NCBI RefSeq assembly: GCF_017307495.1
Contig: NZ_JAFKHE010000020.1
Coordinates: 62,001 to 126,000 of the forward strand
Length of the DNA: 64,000 nucleotides
From: Devosia sp.
GTDB lineage: Bacteria > Pseudomonadota > Alphaproteobacteria > Rhizobiales > Devosiaceae
Direction: 5' to 3'
This document shows, in pieces, positions 42,575-51,469 of this stretch (the first letter of the stretch is position 1; every line of letters starts with the position of its first letter). The notes below the pieces were generated by a model. It did no database searches. It saw only the letters and a program-made list of their open reading frames with translations, and was not told the origin of the DNA. A program made the position numbers and the translations under genes.

Positions 42575-42629
42575 GAACTCTAGTCGCACTCGTGCCCAAA
42601 CTGTGGCACGGCGGCAAACCGTCAACCGA

Positions 42630-43178
42630 TTACTCGGCCTTCGTCTCGGCAGCGGCGGCCTCGGCGGCGGCGGCGGCAGCGGCGGCAGCCTCGGCGGCTT
42701 CCTTCTCGGCGAGCTCGCGAGCCAGGGCCTCGGCAGCGGCGATCTTCTCGGCCTCGCGGGCGTTCTTGGCCTCGAGGGCGGCTTCGCGCTCGCCGGCTTC
42801 GATCTTCTTGGTGCGGGCGCCAACGTTCTCGAAAATACGGGCGGCCTTACCGCGGCGGTCGCGCAGGTAGTACAGCTTGGCGCGACGCACCTTGCCGCGC
42901 TTCACCACTTCCACGCGGTCGATATTGGGGCTCAGCACCGGGAACACGCGCTCGACGCCTTCGCCATACGAAATCTTGCGCACGGTGAAGCTTTCCATGA
43001 TGCCGGCGCCGGAGCGGGCGATCACGACGCCTTCATAGGCCTGCAGGCGCTCTTTGTCGCCTTCGCGGATCTTGACCCACACCTTGACGGTATCGCCATG
43101 GGTGAATTCGGGGTGGTTCGACTTGGCGAGCAGCTTGTCGTGCTGCTCCTTGTTCAGCTCGGCGATAATCTTGGACAT
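42630..43178 (-). CDS. rplS: 50S ribosomal protein L19 with Ala/Glu-rich C-terminal tail
   Basis: Large-subunit protein near the 30S interface. The core L19 (about residues 1-118) is intact: [60 protein letters not shown] and [20 protein letters not shown]. The remaining about 60 residues are a low-complexity helical tail, [20 protein letters not shown] then poly-Ala, which lengthens it to 182 residues against about 115-130 in most bacteria. Last gene of the ffh-rpsP-rimM-trmD-(hupE)-rplS block, closed by a terminator. Confidence 0.96.
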   Translation of the reverse strand: MSKIIAELNKEQHDKLLAKSNHPEFTHGDTVKVWVKIREGDKERLQAYEGVVIARSGAGIMESFTVRKISYGEGVERVFPVLSPNIDRVEVVKRGKVRRAKLYYLRDRRGKAARIFENVGARTKKIEAGEREAALEAKNAREAEKIAAAEALARELAEKEAAEAAAAAAAAAEAAAAETKAE

Positions 43179-43360
43179 CTCAGGTTCCGTTGTTGAATCT
43201 TTTCAAAGGGGCGTTTCGCCGGCTCTGCCGACCGCCCGGTCTTGTTTGCACGGATTATATGCGCTTATTGGCCCGAAGCCGTTGGCATGGGCGTGCGCGC
43301 TATAGAGGAAGATCACCCGAGAGTCCAGCGTTCCGGCGTGTCTTCGCATCACACACCGGC

Positions 43361-43437
43361 GTCATTCCCGCGAAAGCGGGAACCTCTGTTTGCCATACGC
43401 CCCAAAAAACGGAGATCCCCGCTTTCGCGGGGATGAC
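43361..43437. repeat. Palindromic intergenic element, family B copy 3
   Basis: GTCATTCCCGCGAAAGCGGG on the left, ATCCCCGCTTTCGCGGGGAT on the right, with GTCAT/ATGAC ends. It lies between hupE and rplS. The gap 43179-43465 holds this element and the rplS leader; no gene is seen. Confidence 0.85.
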
Positions 43438-43465
43438 CTGGTGGTTGTGGAAGCTATGGGGCAGC

Positions 43466-44050
43466 TTACAGCCAGCCGGCCAGCACGCCGAGCCCACCCA
43501 GCGCGAACAGCCCGCCAGCGACCTGCGCTATCGGCCTGCCCATCTTGCCGACGAGCCGCGCCACGCCCAGCGCCGCACCGATGCCAATCAGGTGCAGCAG
43601 CGCCGTCGCCGCGATGAAGCCCGCCGCATACTCGAGACCCGACGCAGCGGCCGGCATCTCGGCGCCATGCGCATGGCCGTGGAAAATGGCGAACACGCCG
43701 ACCAGCGCCGAGGCGGCGGCCACCGGCAGCGGCCGGCCCAGCGCCGCGGCGCCGCCGATCACCACGCTCGACAGCGCGATGCCCAGTTCGACGAACGGCA
43801 CGTCCACCCGGCCGACGCCGAGCAGGAACCCGACCGCCATCATGGCAACGAAGCTCAGCGGCACCAGCCACAGGGCCCGGCCGCCCAGCACATAGGCGAA
43901 CACGCCCACGGCCAGCATCGCCAGCACGTGGTCGAGCCCGCCGACCGGGTGCATGAAACCGTGGATGAAGCCGGCGGTGTCGCCGTGCCCGGTATGGGCG
44001 AAGGCCGCCGTCGGCAGCAGGATGAGCAGCAAGGCAATCAGTGCGCGCAT
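43466..44050 (-). CDS. HupE/UreJ-family metal transporter (predicted cobalt uptake)
   Basis: A 194-residue inner-membrane protein with a signal-like N-terminus (MRALIALLLILLPTAAFAHT), a metal-binding His motif HTGHGDTAGFIHGFMHPVGG, then LDHVLAMLAVGVFAYVLGG and about six membrane helices. Other His are in FHGHAHGAEMP. HupE/UreJ proteins import nickel or cobalt. The cobalamin riboswitch directly upstream implies control by coenzyme B12, hence cobalt as the likely substrate. No hydrogenase or urease genes are nearby. The ATG at 44050 follows GGAGAAT. It separates trmD from rplS and appears inserted in that block. Confidence 0.88.
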   Translation of the reverse strand: MRALIALLLILLPTAAFAHTGHGDTAGFIHGFMHPVGGLDHVLAMLAVGVFAYVLGGRALWLVPLSFVAMMAVGFLLGVGRVDVPFVELGIALSSVVIGGAAALGRPLPVAAASALVGVFAIFHGHAHGAEMPAAASGLEYAAGFIAATALLHLIGIGAALGVARLVGKMGRPIAQVAGGLFALGGLGVLAGWL

Positions 44051-44094
44051 GTAAATTCTCCAATCCGGGACCCACCGTCCCGCGCGTAACAGTT

Positions 44095-44262
44095 CGTGAC
44101 GGCCGGTCTCCTGGCTCCGGACCTCGGTCCCCTCGCCTTCCCAGTTGCAAACCAGTGGCGAGATGAGGGGATGTCGTCCGTTACAGTCGCGGGGGCGGCG
44201 CCGGCTTCGCCCGAAGGCCACCGGCTTCCCGTTTCACGCAATCAATGCGCACCGTCGCGCTA
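44095..44262 (-). ncRNA. Cobalamin (AdoCbl) riboswitch
   Basis: Read on the minus strand, the leader contains in order GGGAAGCCGGTGGCC (44230-44216), the core GCCGCCCCCGCGACTGTAA (44199-44181), a CACTGG loop segment, GGGAAGGCGAGG, and the B12 box AGCCAGGAGACCGGCC (44116-44101). The order and spacing match the class I cobalamin aptamer. About 45 bases separate it from the hupE ATG and include GGGAC/GTCCC pairing near the ribosome binding site. Translational repression by coenzyme B12 is therefore likely. Exact ends are approximate. Confidence 0.92.
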
Positions 44263-44304
44263 TCTGTGTCAGGTCCGAGGCTGCAGATCAATCGTGCCCG
44301 AAGG

Positions 44305-44985
44305 CTATTTCAAGAGGTCCGGCCGGCGCGCGCGGGTCAGCGCCTCGCTCTCGGCCCGCCGCCACTTCGCGATCTTGCCATGGTCGCCCGAGGTCAGCAC
44401 GGCCGGAATCTCGTGTCCCTCGAACACCTGCGGTCGCGTGTACTGCGGATACTCCAGCAGCCCGTTCTCGAAACTCTCGTCGGCATGGCTCTCTGCCGCC
44501 CCGAGCACGCCGGGGATCAGCCGCACCACCGCCTCGAGCAGCACCATCGCCGCCACCTCGCCGCCGGCGAGCACGTAGTCGCCGATCGAGATCTCCTCGA
44601 GCGCCCGCGCCTCGATAACCCGCTGGTCGACGCCCTCGAACCGGCCGCAGACGATCACCGCCCCCGGCCCCGCCGCGAGCTCGCGCACCCGCTGCTGCGT
44701 CAGCGGCTTGCCGCGTGGCGACATCAGGATGCGCGGCCGTGGATCGACGTCTGGCGCCACCGCATCGATGGCCCTGGCCAGAATATCGGGCTTCAGAACC
44801 ATGCCGGCGCCGCCGCCCGATGGCGTATCGTCCACCGTCCGGTGCCGGTCGGTGGCGAATTCCCTGAGCTGCGTGGTCGACAGGCTCCACAGCCCGTCCG
44901 CCATCCCCCGCCCCAGCACCGAGGCGCCCAGCGGTCCGGGAAACAGCTCGGGAAACAGCGTGATGACGGCAGCCGAAAAGCTCAA
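44305..44985 (-). CDS. trmD: tRNA (guanine37-N1)-methyltransferase
   Basis: SPOUT-class enzyme methylating G37 of tRNAs to prevent frameshifting, 226 residues, cytosolic dimer. [20 protein letters not shown] at the N-terminus, [16 protein letters not shown] and the trefoil-knot SAM site [14 protein letters not shown] then [20 protein letters not shown] are diagnostic. The start is a TTG at 44985 that overlaps the rimM stop as TTGA, with GAGGAACC upstream, so it is translationally coupled to rimM. Its 3' neighbour on the strand is the riboswitch-hupE unit rather than rplS. Confidence 0.97.
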   Translation of the reverse strand: MSFSAAVITLFPELFPGPLGASVLGRGMADGLWSLSTTQLREFATDRHRTVDDTPSGGGAGMVLKPDILARAIDAVAPDVDPRPRILMSPRGKPLTQQRVRELAAGPGAVIVCGRFEGVDQRVIEARALEEISIGDYVLAGGEVAAMVLLEAVVRLIPGVLGAAESHADESFENGLLEYPQYTRPQVFEGHEIPAVLTSGDHGKIAKWRRAESEALTRARRPDLLK

Positions 44986-45518
44986 TCCGGTTCCTCTTCG
45001 CCCGGATCGGCCTCGATCGGGGGCGCGATGACGAGATAGCCGTCCCTGACCCGGATCTCGGGCACGACGGCCTTGGTGAAGGGATAGAGGAAGGTGTCGC
45101 CGCTGCGCTCGTCGCGCACTTCGAGGATGTCGCCGGCCCCATAGTTGGGGATGGCGCTCACTGTGCCCAGCGACGTGCCGTCGGCCAGCTGGGCCCGAAG
45201 ACCCAGGAGGTCGGCGTGGTAGAAGTCGTCTTCGTCGTCGATCTCGGGCAGCAGCGCGCGGTCGATGTAGAGTTCGACCCCGTTGAGCTTTTCCGCGGCG
45301 CTACGGTCGTTCACCCCCTCGATGCGCGCCACGAGCACGTTGGTCGTGGTGCGCGCCGCGAGGATGCGGATGGTGAGGCCCGCCTTGTTGGTCATCAGCG
45401 GGCCATAGGAGACGAGCGCCAGCGGGTCCTCGGTGAAGGACTGCACCCGCACCTCGCCCTTGATGCCGTGCGCCGCACCGATGCGGCCCACCAGCAATCT
45501 GCCGTCGCTCGGAGCCAC
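44982..45518 (-). CDS. rimM: Ribosome maturation factor RimM
   Basis: 16S processing factor that binds S19 and the 30S head, 178 residues. The N-terminal RimM domain begins [20 protein letters not shown] and includes [20 protein letters not shown]. The PRC-barrel C-terminal domain holds [14 protein letters not shown] and [20 protein letters not shown]. It starts with GTG at 45518, 3 bases after the rpsP stop, and its TGA overlaps the TTG of trmD. Acidic tail [13 protein letters not shown]. Confidence 0.96.
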   Translation of the reverse strand: MAPSDGRLLVGRIGAAHGIKGEVRVQSFTEDPLALVSYGPLMTNKAGLTIRILAARTTTNVLVARIEGVNDRSAAEKLNGVELYIDRALLPEIDDEDDFYHADLLGLRAQLADGTSLGTVSAIPNYGAGDILEVRDERSGDTFLYPFTKAVVPEIRVRDGYLVIAPPIEADPGEEEPD

Positions 45519-45521
45519 GGC

Positions 45522-45905
45522 TTACTCGGCGGCCGGAGCTTCGGCCGGCGCGGCAGCGGCGGCGGCCTTCTCGGCTTCGGCAGCGGCCTTGGCCTCGGCG
45601 CGCTCGGTCGCCTTCTTGCCCGGCTTGGCCTTCTCGGGGTTGTTGCGCGCTTCGCGCTTCATCAGGCCCGCGGCGTCGAAGAAACGGGCGACGCGGTCGG
45701 TCGGCTGGGCCCCGACGCTCAGCCAGTGCTGCACGCGCTCGACCACGAGGGTGACGCGCTTCGACTTGTCCTCGAGCTTGGGATCGTAGTTGCCGATCTT
45801 CTCGATGAAGCGGCCGTCACGCGGCGAACGGGCGTCGGCGACGACGACATGGTAGTACGGGCGCTTCTTGGTGCCGGCGCGGGCAAGGCGGAGTTTCAGC
45901 GACAT
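45522..45905 (-). CDS. rpsP: 30S ribosomal protein S16 with Ala-rich tail
   Basis: Small-subunit assembly protein. The core (about residues 1-85) reads [40 protein letters not shown] and [20 protein letters not shown]. The last about 40 residues are Ala/Glu/Lys/Pro-rich ([20 protein letters not shown]), a tail longer than the about 80-90 residue bacterial standard but common in alphaproteobacteria. It follows ffh by 41 bases and precedes rimM by 3 bases. Confidence 0.97.
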   Translation of the reverse strand: MSLKLRLARAGTKKRPYYHVVVADARSPRDGRFIEKIGNYDPKLEDKSKRVTLVVERVQHWLSVGAQPTDRVARFFDAAGLMKREARNNPEKAKPGKKATERAEAKAAAEAEKAAAAAAPAEAPAAE

Positions 45906-45946
45906 TCTTCAGTCCTTCAGTTGAGTTCGTACGTTGCTGTTCAGGG

Positions 45947-47551
45947 TTATTTCTTTTTCGGCACGAAGCCGCCGCCGAGGCCGGGCAGGCCCGGGAAGCG
46001 CGACGCGCCGCCAAGCCCGGGAAGTCCCGAGCCGGATTTGAGGAGCTGGCCGACATCGGTCGGCAGCTTTGAAGGTGCGAGTTGCTTGGGAGCTTCCGGC
46101 TGCTGCGGGATCGAGGCGGGATCGATGCCCATGCGCCGCGCCAGCTGCTCGAGTTCCTTGGGGTCCATGGTCGAGGGGTCGGGCATGTTGCCCAGCCCCG
46201 GCATCATGCCGCCCATCTTGCCGCCGAACATGCCGCTCAGCGAGCCGAGGCCGCCCTTTGACACCTTCTTCATCATGTCCGCCATCTGGCGGTGCTGCTT
46301 CATCAGCTTGTTGACGTCCTCGACCTTGGTGCCCGAGCCGTTGGCGATGCGGATGCGCCGCTTGGCGTTGAGCAGGTCCGGGTTCTCCCGTTCCTTCTTG
46401 GTCATCGAGTTGATGATGGCGATCTGCCGGTCGAAGATTTTCTCGTCGAGGCTGGCGCCGTTGAGCGCCTTCTTCACCTGCCCCATGCCCGGCATCATGT
46501 TCATGAGCGAGCCCATGCCGCCCATCTTCTTCATCTGCATGAGCTGAGTGCGCAGGTCCTCGAGGTCGAAGCTGCCCTTCTTGAGCTTCTTCGCCATCTT
46601 CTGCGCGTCTTCGGCGGTGACCGTCTGCGCCGCCTTCTCGACCAGGCTGACGATGTCGCCCATGCCCAGGATGCGGTCGGCGATGCGGCTTGGATGGAAA
46701 TCCTCGAGCGCATCCATCTTCTCGCCGGTGCCGATCAGCTTGATCGGCTTGCCGGTCGCGGCCCGCATCGAGAGCGCCGCGCCGCCTCGGCCGTCGCCGT
46801 CGACGCGGGTCAGCACGATGCCGGTGATGTCGACGCGCGCATCGAACGAGCGGGCAAGGTTCACTGCGTCCTGGCCGGTGAGCGCATCGGCGACCAGCAG
46901 GATTTCGTGCGGATCGGTGGCAGCCTTCACCGCCGCCGTCTCTTCCATCAGCTCTTCGTCGACATGCGTGCGGCCGGCGGTGTCGAGGATGACGACGTCA
47001 TAGCCGCCGAGCTTGCCGTCGCGCTGCGCGCGCCGGGCGATATCGACGGGCTTTTCGTTGAGCTGGATCGGCAGCGTATCGACGCCGATCTGCTCGCCGA
47101 GGACGCGCAACTGCTCCTTGGCAGCCGGGCGGCGATCGTCGAGCGAGGCCAAGAGGACCTTCTTGCCCTGCCGCTCCTTCATGCGCTTGGCGAGCTTGGC
47201 CGAGAGCGTGGTCTTGCCCGCGCCCTGCAGGCCGACCATCAGCATGGTCATCGGCGGCGTGGTGTTGAAGTCGATCGGAACCTGCGTCTCGCCCAGCACC
47301 TTGACCAGCTCGTCATGGACGATCTTGACCACCTGCTGGCCCGGCGTGACCGAGCGGGTGACCTCGGCGCCGACGGCACGGTCGCGCACCTGCTCGACGA
47401 AGGCCTTCACCACTTCGAGGGAGACGTCGGCCTCGAGCAGCGCCCGGCGCACTTCGCGCAGCGCCTCGTCGACGTCCTTGTCGTTGAGCGCGCCGCGCCC
47501 ACGAAGCCCGTCGAAGATTTTCCCAAGCCGGTCGCTTAGACTTTCAAACAT
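45947..47551 (-). CDS. ffh: Signal recognition particle protein Ffh (SRP54)
   Basis: GTPase that recognises signal sequences cotranslationally with 4.5S RNA and docks on FtsY, 534 residues. The N domain is followed by the G domain with P-loop VGLQGAGKTTLSAKLAKR, VILDTAGRTHVDEELMEETA, and LTRVDGDGRGGAALSMRAAT. The methionine-rich M domain contains MGGMGSLMNMMPGMGQVKKA and GKMGGMMPGLGNMPDPSTMD. The start is the ATG at 47551. Probably the first gene of the ffh-rpsP-rimM-trmD block. Its partner gene ftsY is at 51469. Confidence 0.98.
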   Translation of the reverse strand: MFESLSDRLGKIFDGLRGRGALNDKDVDEALREVRRALLEADVSLEVVKAFVEQVRDRAVGAEVTRSVTPGQQVVKIVHDELVKVLGETQVPIDFNTTPPMTMLMVGLQGAGKTTLSAKLAKRMKERQGKKVLLASLDDRRPAAKEQLRVLGEQIGVDTLPIQLNEKPVDIARRAQRDGKLGGYDVVILDTAGRTHVDEELMEETAAVKAATDPHEILLVADALTGQDAVNLARSFDARVDITGIVLTRVDGDGRGGAALSMRAATGKPIKLIGTGEKMDALEDFHPSRIADRILGMGDIVSLVEKAAQTVTAEDAQKMAKKLKKGSFDLEDLRTQLMQMKKMGGMGSLMNMMPGMGQVKKALNGASLDEKIFDRQIAIINSMTKKERENPDLLNAKRRIRIANGSGTKVEDVNKLMKQHRQMADMMKKVSKGGLGSLSGMFGGKMGGMMPGLGNMPDPSTMDPKELEQLARRMGIDPASIPQQPEAPKQLAPSKLPTDVGQLLKSGSGLPGLGGASRFPGLPGLGGGFVPKKK

Positions 47552-47611
47552 CCGTCTTCCTCATCGTCCCGTGCCATGTGGCCCGGGATATGGGTTCCAT
47601 CAGCGCAAACG

Positions 47612-47647
47612 CCAAACACACCCCAGGGCGCTTGCGCTGTGGGGTGC
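47612..47647 (-). terminator. Terminator-like hairpin between the methyltransferase gene and ffh
   Basis: On the minus strand, CACCCCACAGCGC and GCGCCCTGGGGTG form a stem with a 4-base loop, followed by TGTTTGGCGTTT. It is downstream of the methyltransferase gene and upstream of ffh. Confidence 0.65.
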
Positions 47648-47766
47648 GAGCCTCCGGGATCTCTTTATACCTTCGCGGGTCCCGGTCGGCCTTCAGGAGA
47701 CTTGTCCTGATGGATTGGCGGCGTCGATAGAGCACGAATGGGGCGGAGTCAAGGAAAGGCGGCCGG

Positions 47767-48306
47767 TCAGCGCCGTCGTCCCACCACCGCGACCATCCCC
47801 TCGCCCAGTTGTGTATCGACCTCGAACCCCATCCCGGCGAGGCTTGCCGCTGCATTGAGCGCGAAGCGGTCGGCCGTGCGGATGGTCGGCGCCTCGAGCA
47901 CCAGCACGATCCGGCCGCCTGCCGTGACGGCCTTGCCGAAAGCGCGGGCCCAGCCGCGATCCTCGTGCCGGACGAAGTCGACATTGACCGCGAGAGCTGC
48001 ATCGAACCTGCCGAGGTCCAGCTCCTCGAAATCACTCTCGAACGCCGTCAGCCGCCCGAGCCCCTCATTCCGCCTGATGCAGGCCGCAACCATCTTGCCC
48101 GACCGGTCGACCGCCACCACGTCGGCGCCCGCCTTGAGCACCAGCCCGGTGGCGATGCCGTGCCCGCAGCCGATCTCCAGCACGCTTTCGCCGCGTCGCG
48201 GCGCCAGCAACTCCACCGCCCAGCGATGGCGTTTCGCGATCTCGGCCAAACTCGACTCCCCCATGCGAACCCGTCGAACTAACTCGCCCGAACGTGGCTT
48301 GAACAT
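47767..48306 (-). CDS. Class I SAM-dependent methyltransferase
   Basis: A 179-residue soluble methyltransferase. Motif I is VLEIGCGHGIATGLVLKAGA (about residues 43-62), with the acidic ribose-binding residue in DVVAVDRSGKM, motif II LTAFESDFEELDL, and GRIVLVLEAPT after motif III. The substrate cannot be inferred. N-terminal PRSGELVRRVRMGESSLAEI is a helical lid. It precedes ffh on the same strand, with a hairpin between, and is divergent from the DUF2087 gene. The divergent gap 48307-48493 shows no obvious motif. Confidence 0.88.
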   Translation of the reverse strand: MFKPRSGELVRRVRMGESSLAEIAKRHRWAVELLAPRRGESVLEIGCGHGIATGLVLKAGADVVAVDRSGKMVAACIRRNEGLGRLTAFESDFEELDLGRFDAALAVNVDFVRHEDRGWARAFGKAVTAGGRIVLVLEAPTIRTADRFALNAAASLAGMGFEVDTQLGEGMVAVVGRRR

Positions 48307-48493
48307 GGCCGTTGCCCGCTATCCCCAGCGGCGCTAGATTTGGTCCGGGTCTGCAGTTCACCCAGGCGTCGCCGCCCCGCAACGGGGAGCTAAACCTGCG
48401 ACCATCCTTCGAGACCGCACTTGTCCTTCGTGCCACTCGCAAGCCGGCGACCGCGACGTCCCTCAGGGCAGCGGCACCAACCGAGGATAAGTC

Positions 48494-49039
48494 ATGCCCA
48501 GAACTGCCGTCCCCCTTGCGGTGGATGACCTTTCACTCTTCACCAAGACCCTGCGCCAGAGCCTCAGCCAGCACGACGGCCTGCCCAGCCATGTCGAGCT
48601 CCTGAACTTCATCGCGAGGGCGGCCGGCTTTGCCAACTACCAGCACCTGCGCGCCGATGCCGAAGCCGCCGACCGGCTGAAGGCCGCCACCGAGGCGGGC
48701 ACGCGCGCCAATCTCGACCAGGTCGAAAAGGCGGCCCGCTATTTCGACAAGGAGGGCGTGCTCCTGAGCTGGCCGGCGCGCCTCGCACTGCAGACCCTCA
48801 GCCAATGGGTGTTCTGGTCGCGCATCCCGCGCGGGGAGGTATTCACCGAGCGTCAGATCAGCGCGCTGATCCAAGGCTGGCACGCCTTCGGCGACCACGC
48901 CCTGATCCGCCGCGCCATGGTCGACGCCAGGATGCTCGAGCGAAACCAGGACGGCCGCGAGTACCGCCGCATCGAGCGCACCCCGCCGTCGGAACTGGGG
49001 CCATTGCTGGAGCAGCTCAAGGCGAAGGCGGCGTCGTGA
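48494..49039 (+). CDS. DUF2087 domain protein
   Basis: A 181-residue protein. The C-terminal half matches DUF2087: SWPARLALQTLSQWVFWSRI then PRGEVFTERQISALIQGWHA and FGDHALIRRAMVDARMLERN (about residues 90-160). This domain is often found in ArsR-like regulators and looks like a winged helix. The N-terminal half (LRQSLSQHDGLPSHVELLNF IARAAGFANYQHLRADAEA) resembles a short helical recruitment domain. It may be a DNA-binding regulator; not shown. The ATG at 48494 has a weak GAGGATAAGTC site upstream. Monocistronic. Confidence 0.82.
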   Translation: MPRTAVPLAVDDLSLFTKTLRQSLSQHDGLPSHVELLNFIARAAGFANYQHLRADAEAADRLKAATEAGTRANLDQVEKAARYFDKEGVLLSWPARLALQTLSQWVFWSRIPRGEVFTERQISALIQGWHAFGDHALIRRAMVDARMLERNQDGREYRRIERTPPSELGPLLEQLKAKAAS

Positions 49040-49105
49040 GGCTGTCTCACGTGAATCACTGCTGAGCCGGACCAACCCCAGGCCCCAGATGGACCTGTCG
49101 CGCAC

Positions 49106-49195
49106 CGTCATCCCCGGGCTTGACCCGGGGACCCACGCGATGGTGCAGCATGCGGAAAGCCCGGTTGGGTCCGCGGATCAAGTCCGCGGATGACG
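49106..49195. repeat. Palindromic intergenic element, family A copy 3
   Basis: CGTCATCCCCGGGCTTGACC paired with CCGGGGA, then GGTCCGCGGATCAAGTCCGC paired to GGATGACG. Arms are nearly identical to 1071-1149 with a longer central spacer. It occupies much of the 284-base gap before dapF; the rest (49196-49323) contains the dapF leader and no gene. Confidence 0.85.
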
Positions 49196-49323
49196 GTCGA
49201 TGAAGTTGCGGGAGCCCCGCCACTGGCAATTTCCTGCCACTTCCGCCATATACCCAGCGGATGTGACGCAAGTTACATATCCGTCGATCCTGTGACTTTG
49301 GTCACGTCGAAAGCTGAATCGCC

Positions 49324-50202
49324 ATGTCCAACGCCCCATTCCTGAAGATGAACGGGCTCGGCAACGAGATCATCGTCGCCGACATGCGTGGCCGTGCCGA
49401 CCGCGTGACGCCGGCGGCCGCCGTGGCCATGAATGCCGATCCGGCGACGAAGTTCGACCAGATCATGGCCATCCATGATCCGCGAACGCCCGGGACCGCC
49501 AATTATATCGAGATCATCAATTCCGACGGCTCGCTCGCCCAGGCCTGCGGCAACGGCATGCGCTGCGTCGTGCAGGCGCTGAGCGCCGAGGGCGGCAGCA
49601 AGCACTTCGTCTTCGAGACCCTGGCCGGCATCCTCACCGGCGACGAGCGCGACGATGGCCTCATCACCGTCGACATGGGCAAGCCCCGCTTCGGCTGGCA
49701 GGACATACCGCTGGCCGAGGAGTTCGCCGATACCACCGGCATCGAGCTGCAGATCGGTCCGATCGACGCCCCCGTCCTGCACACGCCCTCCGTCGCCTCG
49801 ATGGGCAATCCGCACGCCACCTTCTGGGTCAGGGACGACGTCTGGGGCTACGCACTCGAAAAGTTCGGGCCGCTGCTCGAGAACCACCCGATCTTCCCCG
49901 AGCGCGCCAATATCTCGATCGCCCAGGTCGTCGCGCCCGACCACATCATCCTCAGGACCTGGGAGCGCGGCGCCGGCCTCACCCGGGCCTGCGGCACCGC
50001 CGCCTGCGCCGCCCTCGTCAACGGCGCCCGCACCAGGCGCACCGGCCGCAAGGCCACCGTCACCCTGCCCGGCGGCGATCTCCTCATCGAGTGGCGCGCC
50101 GACGACCATGTCGTCTTGACCGGACCGGCCGAGCTCGAGTTCGCCGGCCAGTTCGACCCCTTCACCGGCAGCTGGGCCCGGGCCCAGCGGGACGTCGCCT
50201 GA
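49324..50202 (+). CDS. dapF: Diaminopimelate epimerase
   Basis: Converts LL- to meso-diaminopimelate for peptidoglycan and lysine synthesis; cofactor-independent, 292 residues, cytosolic. The two catalytic cysteines are in [12 protein letters not shown] (about residue 76) and [15 protein letters not shown] (about 224). [18 protein letters not shown] at the N-terminus and [16 protein letters not shown] / [10 protein letters not shown] in the middle fit the family. The start is the ATG at 49324. One base separates it from mtaB, starting the operon dapF-mtaB-ftsY-yciB characteristic of Rhizobiales. Confidence 0.97.
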   Translation: MSNAPFLKMNGLGNEIIVADMRGRADRVTPAAAVAMNADPATKFDQIMAIHDPRTPGTANYIEIINSDGSLAQACGNGMRCVVQALSAEGGSKHFVFETLAGILTGDERDDGLITVDMGKPRFGWQDIPLAEEFADTTGIELQIGPIDAPVLHTPSVASMGNPHATFWVRDDVWGYALEKFGPLLENHPIFPERANISIAQVVAPDHIILRTWERGAGLTRACGTAACAALVNGARTRRTGRKATVTLPGGDLLIEWRADDHVVLTGPAELEFAGQFDPFTGSWARAQRDVA

Positions 50203-50203
50203 G

Positions 50204-51469
50204 ATGGCCGTCGAGACCCTGACCTTCGGCTGCCGCCTCAACGCCTATGAGGCCGAGGTGATGAAGGCCGAGGCCGAGAAGGCCGGGCTCGACAATACCA
50301 TCATCGTCAACACCTGCGCTGTCACCTCCGAAGCGGTCCGGCAGGCGAAGCAAGCCATCCGCAAGGCGAAGCGGGACGATCCCGAGCGCCGGATCATCGT
50401 CACCGGCTGCGCCGCCCAGACCGAGGCGCGCTCCTTCGGCGACATGGCCGAGGTCGACCTCGTCATCGGCAACGCCGACAAGCTCAAGGCGGAAAGCTAT
50501 GCTCCCATGGCGTTCGGCGTGCCGCTGAACGACAAGGTGCAGGTCAACGACATCATGAGTGTCCGCGAGACCGCCGGCCACCTGATCGAGGGCATGGATG
50601 GCCGGGCCCGCGCCTTCGTCCAGGTCCAGAACGGCTGCGACCACCGCTGCACCTTCTGCATCATCCCCTATGGCCGGGGCCCGTCGCGCTCGGTGCCGAT
50701 GGGGCTCGTGGTCGAGCAGATCGGGAAGCTCGTCGGCAACGGCTATCGCGAGATCGTCCTCACCGGTGTCGACATCACCTCCTACGGCCCGGACCTGCCC
50801 GGCAGCCCGACACTCGGCAAGCTGGTCCAGCAGATCCTGCGCCACGTCCCCGACCTGCCGCGGCTGCGCATCTCCTCGATCGATTCGATCGAGGCCGACC
50901 CGGCCTTCTATGACGCCATAGCGTCCGACCGGCGGGTGATGCCGCACCTGCATCTCAGCCTGCAGTCGGGCGACGACATGATCCTCAAGCGCATGAAGCG
51001 GCGGCACAGCCGCAGCGAAGCCCTCGACGTTGTCGCCAAGCTCCGCTCGCTCCGCCCCGACATCGTCTTCGGCGCTGACATCATCGCCGGCTTTCCCACC
51101 GAGACCGACGAGATGTTCGAAAACTCGCTCCGCTTCGTCACCGAGGCCGACCTCACCTACCTGCACGTCTTCCCCTATTCCCCCCGTCCCGGCACCCCGG
51201 CCGCGCGCATGCCGCAGGTCGACAAGCGCGTGGCGAGGGACCGGGCCGCCCGGCTGCGCGCTGTCGGCGAGAGCCAGTTCGAACGGCTGGCCCTGTCGCG
51301 CATCGGCCAGGTCGAGTCGATCCTGGTCGAACAGGATGGTATCGGGCGCCAGGAGCAGTTCATCCCCTGTTCATTGCCCGGTCACCTTCCGGGAGAGATC
51401 GTGTCAGCTCGTATTACCCATTTCGCGGACGGCACCCTCGTCGGCGAAGCACTGAGGACCGCTGCCTGA
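50204..51469 (+). CDS. mtaB: tRNA (N6-L-threonylcarbamoyladenosine(37)-C2)-methylthiotransferase
   Basis: Radical-SAM methylthiotransferase that converts t6A37 to ms2t6A37 in ANN-decoding tRNAs, 421 residues. The UPF0004 domain cysteines are in ETLTFGCRLNAYEAEV, IIVNTCAVTSEAVRQAK and VTGCAAQTEARS. The radical-SAM cysteines are in NGCDHRCTFCIIPYGRG (about residues 144-160). The C-terminal TRAM-like domain ends at GEALRTAA. The start is 1 base after the dapF stop, and the TGA overlaps the ftsY ATG (TGATG), so strong coupling is expected. Confidence 0.96.
   Translation: MAVETLTFGCRLNAYEAEVMKAEAEKAGLDNTIIVNTCAVTSEAVRQAKQAIRKAKRDDPERRIIVTGCAAQTEARSFGDMAEVDLVIGNADKLKAESYAPMAFGVPLNDKVQVNDIMSVRETAGHLIEGMDGRARAFVQVQNGCDHRCTFCIIPYGRGPSRSVPMGLVVEQIGKLVGNGYREIVLTGVDITSYGPDLPGSPTLGKLVQQILRHVPDLPRLRISSIDSIEADPAFYDAIASDRRVMPHLHLSLQSGDDMILKRMKRRHSRSEALDVVAKLRSLRPDIVFGADIIAGFPTETDEMFENSLRFVTEADLTYLHVFPYSPRPGTPAARMPQVDKRVARDRAARLRAVGESQFERLALSRIGQVESILVEQDGIGRQEQFIPCSLPGHLPGEIVSARITHFADGTLVGEALRTAA

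Noticed and set aside
43466..44050. HupE as hydrogenase accessory protein
   Set aside because: No hydrogenase or urease genes in the window, and the cobalamin riboswitch points to cobalt.
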